From contig UQWT01000046.1 of NCBI GenBank assembly GCA_900544815.1, forward strand, positions 1 to 17,892: a DNA stretch of 17,892 bases, written 5' to 3'. Each line of letters opens with the position of its first letter. The first letter of the stretch is position 1. This DNA is from an uncultured Bacteroidales bacterium. Lineage in GTDB: Bacteria; Bacteroidota; Bacteroidia; Bacteroidales; UBA932. The position numbers and the translations under genes are program-made. The notes below the pieces were generated by a model, which saw only the letters and a program-made list of their open reading frames with translations, was not told where the DNA came from and ran no database searches. Positions 13,759-17,892 of this stretch are shown here, piece after piece.

Positions 13759-15231
13759 CTAATCTTTATATCCCGGATTTTGCTGAAGCTCAGGATAAAT
13801 TATTCTCTCCGAGTGAGAAATAGGCAATGCCACCTTATAATAATCCCAACTGAAAGAGTTATGATAACCTGCACCACCTGCAAAATCATGAGGGTCAGAT
13901 TCCATATCTCTTGTGATTGTACCACCTCTTCTCATAATATCAAAGAACCTGTGTCCTTCACCGATAAACTCTTTCTGGCGCTCCGTCTGGATAAGATCCA
14001 ATGTTGCTGCAACATCTGTAGCTGTAGGATCTGCACGCCTTCTAACCTCATTAAGGTAGTAGCTTGCATCAGAAGCACCTGTTTCAAGACCTGCCTCAGC
14101 GGCAATGAGATATGCCTCTGTAATACGCATAACCCTTGGGTTGTTTCTTCTGAATGTGTAACCTTTATCCTTGTTGCCAATGAATTTCCTTAACCAATAC
14201 TCACCAGTCTTCTTAGCACCTGTTGTTGGATCGTCATAAGCTATCATCTGAGCTCTTACATCATTAGGAGTTTCGGTAAACAATTCTCTCCACTTTTTGG
14301 TAGGGATAATACTTGCTCCAGCGTTTTTGTCATCAAACCAAAGATTATGGTAAATTGTATAGAAACCACCATCACCGTCAATATCACCGCTGGTTGAAAC
14401 CAATAGTTCAAGTACAGACTCGTCATCTCCCTCTTTACCCCAATATGCCAAATAGTCTGCATTTGGAACCAATCTATATGGAGAACTTGTAACAACCTCC
14501 TTAGCAGCAGCATACGCTGTGCTGTAATCACCTTTGTAAAGGGCTATTTTTGCCTGTAGAAGTTTTACGCTCCAGTAATTAAAATGACCAAGATTCTTAT
14601 CTTTGGAAATCAAAGCCTCAGCTGCCTTAAGATCCTCCTCTGCAGCTGCGTATGATTGAGCTACTGTGCTTCTTGGGACATGGCTCTCAGAAGGAGCTAC
14701 AGTATTTTTTAGAATAACTGCTCCCAAAGAAGCACCGTTATCATACTGATAAGGATATCCGTACAATTTTGCAACCTCAAAGGTACATAACGCCCTAACA
14801 GCCAATGCTTCTGCCTTGTAACTCTGCTTAAGAGCCTCCTGTTTATCTGTGCTTGTAGCCAATACATCTATATTCTCCAAAAAAGTATTGCATCTGTTAA
14901 TTACAGCATAAAATTGAGTCCATAGAGAGAAATATGTATTTTGCTCAGACTCATAGTCTAAAGCGTAAATAGCAGTGCTGTTTCCACCGGCTTCACGAGG
15001 ATAGAGATTATCTGCCCTCATATCACCCATGCTGGCCATATATGTTCCATATACGGTATAATATTTTAGAGGGGTATATAGACCGTTTACAGCAACAGCG
15101 GCATCCTCCATCGTAACAAGAGCTGTCTCTGCCGGCACAGCATCAGTTGGCAGTCTGTCCAAGAATCCTTTACAAGAAACAATCACAGACAGAACTGCGA
15201 GTAATAATACATTATTAAATATCTTTCTCAT
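13759..15231 (-). CDS. SusD/RagB-family nutrient-binding outer-membrane lipoprotein
   Basis: This roughly 490-aa surface lipoprotein caps the SusC transporter and binds the incoming oligomer. The signal peptide MRKIFNNVLLLAVLSVIVSC ends with lipid-anchor Cys20, followed by the typical KGFLDRLPTD. A helical TPR-like core follows. The hallmark segment ERQKEFIGEGHRFFDIMRRG lies at about 417-436, and the C-terminus ISHSERIIYPELQQNPGYKD is the usual SusD ending. I chose the ATG at 15231 because it gives a compact signal peptide; an in-frame ATG at 15240 would add three residues. It follows the SusC stop (15251) by 19 nt, so the pair is co-transcribed. No glycanase, SusE-like or regulator gene follows before the terminator, so the substrate, glycan or peptide, cannot be inferred here. 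Confidence 0.95.
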   Translation of the reverse strand: MRKIFNNVLLLAVLSVIVSCKGFLDRLPTDAVPAETALVTMEDAAVAVNGLYTPLKYYTVYGTYMASMGDMRADNLYPREAGGNSTAIYALDYESEQNTYFSLWTQFYAVINRCNTFLENIDVLATSTDKQEALKQSYKAEALAVRALCTFEVAKLYGYPYQYDNGASLGAVILKNTVAPSESHVPRSTVAQSYAAAEEDLKAAEALISKDKNLGHFNYWSVKLLQAKIALYKGDYSTAYAAAKEVVTSSPYRLVPNADYLAYWGKEGDDESVLELLVSTSGDIDGDGGFYTIYHNLWFDDKNAGASIIPTKKWRELFTETPNDVRAQMIAYDDPTTGAKKTGEYWLRKFIGNKDKGYTFRRNNPRVMRITEAYLIAAEAGLETGASDASYYLNEVRRRADPTATDVAATLDLIQTERQKEFIGEGHRFFDIMRRGGTITRDMESDPHDFAGGAGYHNSFSWDYYKVALPISHSERIIYPELQQNPGYKD

Positions 15232-15250
15232 AATTACCATAGTTTAACAA

Positions 15251-17892
15251 TTAGAAACTAACTTCAACGCCCAATGAAACAGTTCTCAAAGCAGGCATAC
15301 TGTATTTGTATCTTCCATTTGCAGGAACCTCAGGATCTATATTAAGGCCTGAGAATGTTAACAAGTTGGAACCGGCTACATATACTCTTGCATTAGATAT
15401 ACCTAACTGATTTGTGAATGATTTAGGAATATTATAAGACACTGTCATGTTCTTAAGCCTTAGATAATCTCCTTTTTTCATAAATCTGCTTGAGTAGTAA
15501 TAACCACCTTGATTATTATCCTGTATACGTTTAGGAACATTGCTGTTTGTATTGGTCTCACTCCAAGGATTTAACTGTCTTTTAGATATATTTCTATGGA
15601 ATGAATAATATCCGTCGTTCTCCATCTGCTCAACACCCTCATCCCAGATATAGTGCCCATATTTGTATGCCCAAGCCATTGATACTGACAAATCTTTCCA
15701 TCTAAAATCAAAGTTGAATCCACCATACCCCTTTGGAATAGCAGTCTTGCCCTCTATAATCATTGAACTTGAGTTATTTCTGTTAGTAGGATAGTAGTTA
15801 TAACTATCTTTAGGCATTGTAGAACCTTTTTCCACAACAGTACCATCCTTCAAATAAACATCTCTATCCACAACTTCACCTTTCTTATAGAATGATCCCT
15901 CTGCATACATAGGGTTACCGGCTTTTAATCTGCTGTTACCCATGTAATTATCCTCAGGACAAACGCCTAAGTAATTTCTTGTATAATACTGATAGAATGA
16001 ATAACCTTTCTGCCAGATATGAGGAGTACTTATCTGAGCCTCATCCTCTGTTGATAGTGCCAAAATCTCATTATTGACTGTTGACCAGTTAACACCAAAT
16101 GAGAAATCCCAATCTTTCTTCTTAATGATATCAATATTCAATGACAACTCCCATCCATCATTTCTCATAGCTCCAATGTTCATTAAAGAACTGCTAAATC
16201 CTGTTGTAGAAGGGACAGATGCACTCAACAGCAGATCTGTAGTCTTCTTGTTAAAATACTCAACAGAGAAAGTATATCTGTCAAAAATAGTTGCATCAAT
16301 ACCAACATTCCAGTTTTTGTTCTTCTCCCAAGTAAGATCTGTATTAGCTATATTACCAGGATAGCTTGCCCCTTTGTCTCCATAAAATGTATAGCCATAT
16401 GCAGCTAACCAGCCAAAACTATCAGAAGGTAACGTTCCGCTTGTTCCGTATGAACCTCTTACTTTAGCATCATTTAACCATGCAAAATCCATGCTAAATT
16501 TCTCATTTGAGAATCTCCATGAACCGGAGATAGACCAGAAATTACCCCATCTTGTAAGAGGTGCAAGTTTGGTTGAACCATCGCGTCTGTATGTTCCTGT
16601 CAAATAATATTTGTTATTATAATCGTAAGCAACTCTACTTAAGAAAGATAATATTGCCAACTCTCTTGAATAACTGTAACCGTCATCAAAGTTTGCACCC
16701 ATAATAGATTCTGTAGCTCCCAAATATGAAAAATCTATCTTTCCAATACGAGTCATTCTATATGTCTCTTTTTCAGCCTCCCATCCGGCCATTGCACTTA
16801 CATGATGCTTGTTCCAAGTTCTGTCAAAATTCAAGGTTGAAGAACTTACCATTTTGTTTACATTACGGTGTCTGTCTGACATATATCCTCCTACATCCGA
16901 ATATGCATAGAAGTTAGGGTGACCATATAACCAACCGAATTTATCATGAACATACAGCCAATCTGAACTGATAATTGTCTTTGCTGTCAGCCAATCTGTA
17001 AATTTCAACTCTGCCCAACCTTTCAAGATGAGACGGTTCTGTCTGGCATCGTTAACCTGAGCATCGTATGACGCTACTGGGTTAATAGTTGATAAGCCAG
17101 GGTTAAATGCCTCTAAATACAGTGAACCATCTTTATATTGGTATGGCCATCTCTCATTAAGAATGACTTTCCACTGGTAGAATGGATTATCTTTTGATGA
17201 CTGACCATCCTGGTGACCATCCTGATACTGCCATGAATACTGTACAGTACCACCTATTTTAAGTCTTTTTCCTATTTGGGTCTCACCGTTGATAGTTGTA
17301 GAGAATCTTCTAAGATAGTCTATAGATACAACACCCTGTTGGTCTGTGTAAGCGATTGAGGCATAAATCTTGCCCTTTTCGCCACCTCCTGAAACACTGT
17401 ATTCGTATGTCTGAGCTACACCTGTTCTAAAGAGAACATCTTCCCAATCCTTGTAGATATATTTGCTTTCATCTTTTGCCGGATAGTTTTTGGCAACCAT
17501 TGCATCTACATAGTCAGAAACTGAAGAATATTTTTTCCATGCACTTGGATTGTTATTAGCATAGTTTGTCCAAGATTCTCTATGAAGAGCCTCTGTCTGC
17601 GAATCACTTGCGAGCGGGTAGTTATCGTAAGCAAAATAAGACAAACCTACATTAGCCTTGAATGTAGAGGTAAGTTTGCCTGCTTTACCTTTTTTAGTTG
17701 TAATGAGGATAACACCATTGGAAGCACGAGAACCGTACAAAGAGGCAGCTGCTGCATCTTTAAGAATAGTGATGGATTCAACATCACTTGGGTTTAGATA
17801 GTTCATTGCGCTTGTAGATATATTACCTGAACTGTAGTCACCACTTGTAGCAGGTACACCATCTATAACATATAGAGGCTGGTTGCCGGCAT
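15251..17892 (-). CDS. SusC/RagA-family TonB-dependent transporter (5' end outside the window)
   Basis: This outer-membrane TonB-dependent beta-barrel imports oligomers together with SusD. The reading frame is open to the right edge, giving 879 visible residues. An internal ATG at 17806 is not the true start, because upstream codons encode the plug hallmark NQPLYVIDGVP, followed by DVESITILKDAAAASLYGSR and NGVILITTKKG. The barrel strands fill the rest and the protein ends in VSLGVEVSF, a normal C-terminal beta signal with terminal Phe. The missing part should hold the signal peptide, the carboxypeptidase-D-like domain and the start of the plug. SusC proteins are usually about 1000-1100 aa, so about 120-200 residues are lost to the window edge. 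Promoter and any anti-sigma or hybrid-sensor regulator are not visible. The SusD partner lies 19 nt downstream. Confidence 0.96.
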   Translation of the reverse strand, partial: AGNQPLYVIDGVPATSGDYSSGNISTSAMNYLNPSDVESITILKDAAAASLYGSRASNGVILITTKKGKAGKLTSTFKANVGLSYFAYDNYPLASDSQTEALHRESWTNYANNNPSAWKKYSSVSDYVDAMVAKNYPAKDESKYIYKDWEDVLFRTGVAQTYEYSVSGGGEKGKIYASIAYTDQQGVVSIDYLRRFSTTINGETQIGKRLKIGGTVQYSWQYQDGHQDGQSSKDNPFYQWKVILNERWPYQYKDGSLYLEAFNPGLSTINPVASYDAQVNDARQNRLILKGWAELKFTDWLTAKTIISSDWLYVHDKFGWLYGHPNFYAYSDVGGYMSDRHRNVNKMVSSSTLNFDRTWNKHHVSAMAGWEAEKETYRMTRIGKIDFSYLGATESIMGANFDDGYSYSRELAILSFLSRVAYDYNNKYYLTGTYRRDGSTKLAPLTRWGNFWSISGSWRFSNEKFSMDFAWLNDAKVRGSYGTSGTLPSDSFGWLAAYGYTFYGDKGASYPGNIANTDLTWEKNKNWNVGIDATIFDRYTFSVEYFNKKTTDLLLSASVPSTTGFSSSLMNIGAMRNDGWELSLNIDIIKKKDWDFSFGVNWSTVNNEILALSTEDEAQISTPHIWQKGYSFYQYYTRNYLGVCPEDNYMGNSRLKAGNPMYAEGSFYKKGEVVDRDVYLKDGTVVEKGSTMPKDSYNYYPTNRNNSSSMIIEGKTAIPKGYGGFNFDFRWKDLSVSMAWAYKYGHYIWDEGVEQMENDGYYSFHRNISKRQLNPWSETNTNSNVPKRIQDNNQGGYYYSSRFMKKGDYLRLKNMTVSYNIPKSFTNQLGISNARVYVAGSNLLTFSGLNIDPEVPANGRYKYSMPALRTVSLGVEVSF

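Noticed and set aside
13780..14193. 137-aa plus-strand frame
   Set aside because: It is antisense to the C-terminal hallmark region of SusD, and its Cys-rich composition looks random.
1..17892. Mobile element, tRNA, rRNA or riboswitch
   Set aside because: I found no transposase, integrase, terminal inverted repeats, cloverleaf or known riboswitch core on reading both strands. A covariance-model scan could not be run.

Overview
The window is an AT-rich piece of a chromosome from the Bacteroidota, most probably a gut or oral Bacteroidales. Four things support this: a SusC/SusD pair, fimbrillin-type lipoproteins, a TGS-fused nucleoside kinase, and promoters with TAnnTTTG -7 boxes and mostly weak Shine-Dalgarno sites. 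No rRNA, tRNA, CRISPR array, transposase or integrase was seen.

Layout, left to right. (1) 1-264 is non-coding and holds a strong hairpin and a palindrome beside a candidate promoter. (2) 265-1566 (+) is a COG0523/CobW-type GTPase metallochaperone with a long His-rich loop. It ends at a terminator shared with the convergent gene. (3) 1603-3267 (-) is a TGS-domain nucleoside (uridine-type) kinase. (4) 3268-3399 carries back-to-back divergent promoters. (5) 3400-6687 (+) is a two-gene operon of paralogous lipoproteins, 546 and 543 aa. Their middle part resembles the leukocidin/hemolysin family of beta-barrel pore-forming toxins. They are the most unusual content of the window. (6) 6754-7842 (-) is tryptophanyl-tRNA synthetase. 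(7) 7909-12169 (-) holds two cell-surface lipoproteins of the fimbrial/fimbrillin kind, a 1001-aa DUF4906-like tip/adhesin candidate and a 374-aa Mfa-like fimbrillin. (8) 12278-13578 (-) is a translationally coupled pair: a RIC/YtfE-like hemerythrin protein, then a LuxR-type regulator whose receiver has lost its phospho-acceptor Asp. (9) 13759-17892 (-) is a SusD lipoprotein and a SusC TonB-dependent transporter whose 5' end lies outside the window. A clear terminator follows them.

How the parts may work together is mostly inference. The SusCD pair imports an unknown oligomeric nutrient. The hemerythrin/LuxR pair looks like a diiron-dependent sensor or repair protein with its own regulator, and it may control the downstream fimbrillin genes. 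The toxin-like pair, exported as lipoproteins, could form a bi-component pore aimed at competing bacteria or host cells. No immunity gene can be recognised beside it. The kinase and TrpRS are housekeeping genes interspersed among these accessory modules.
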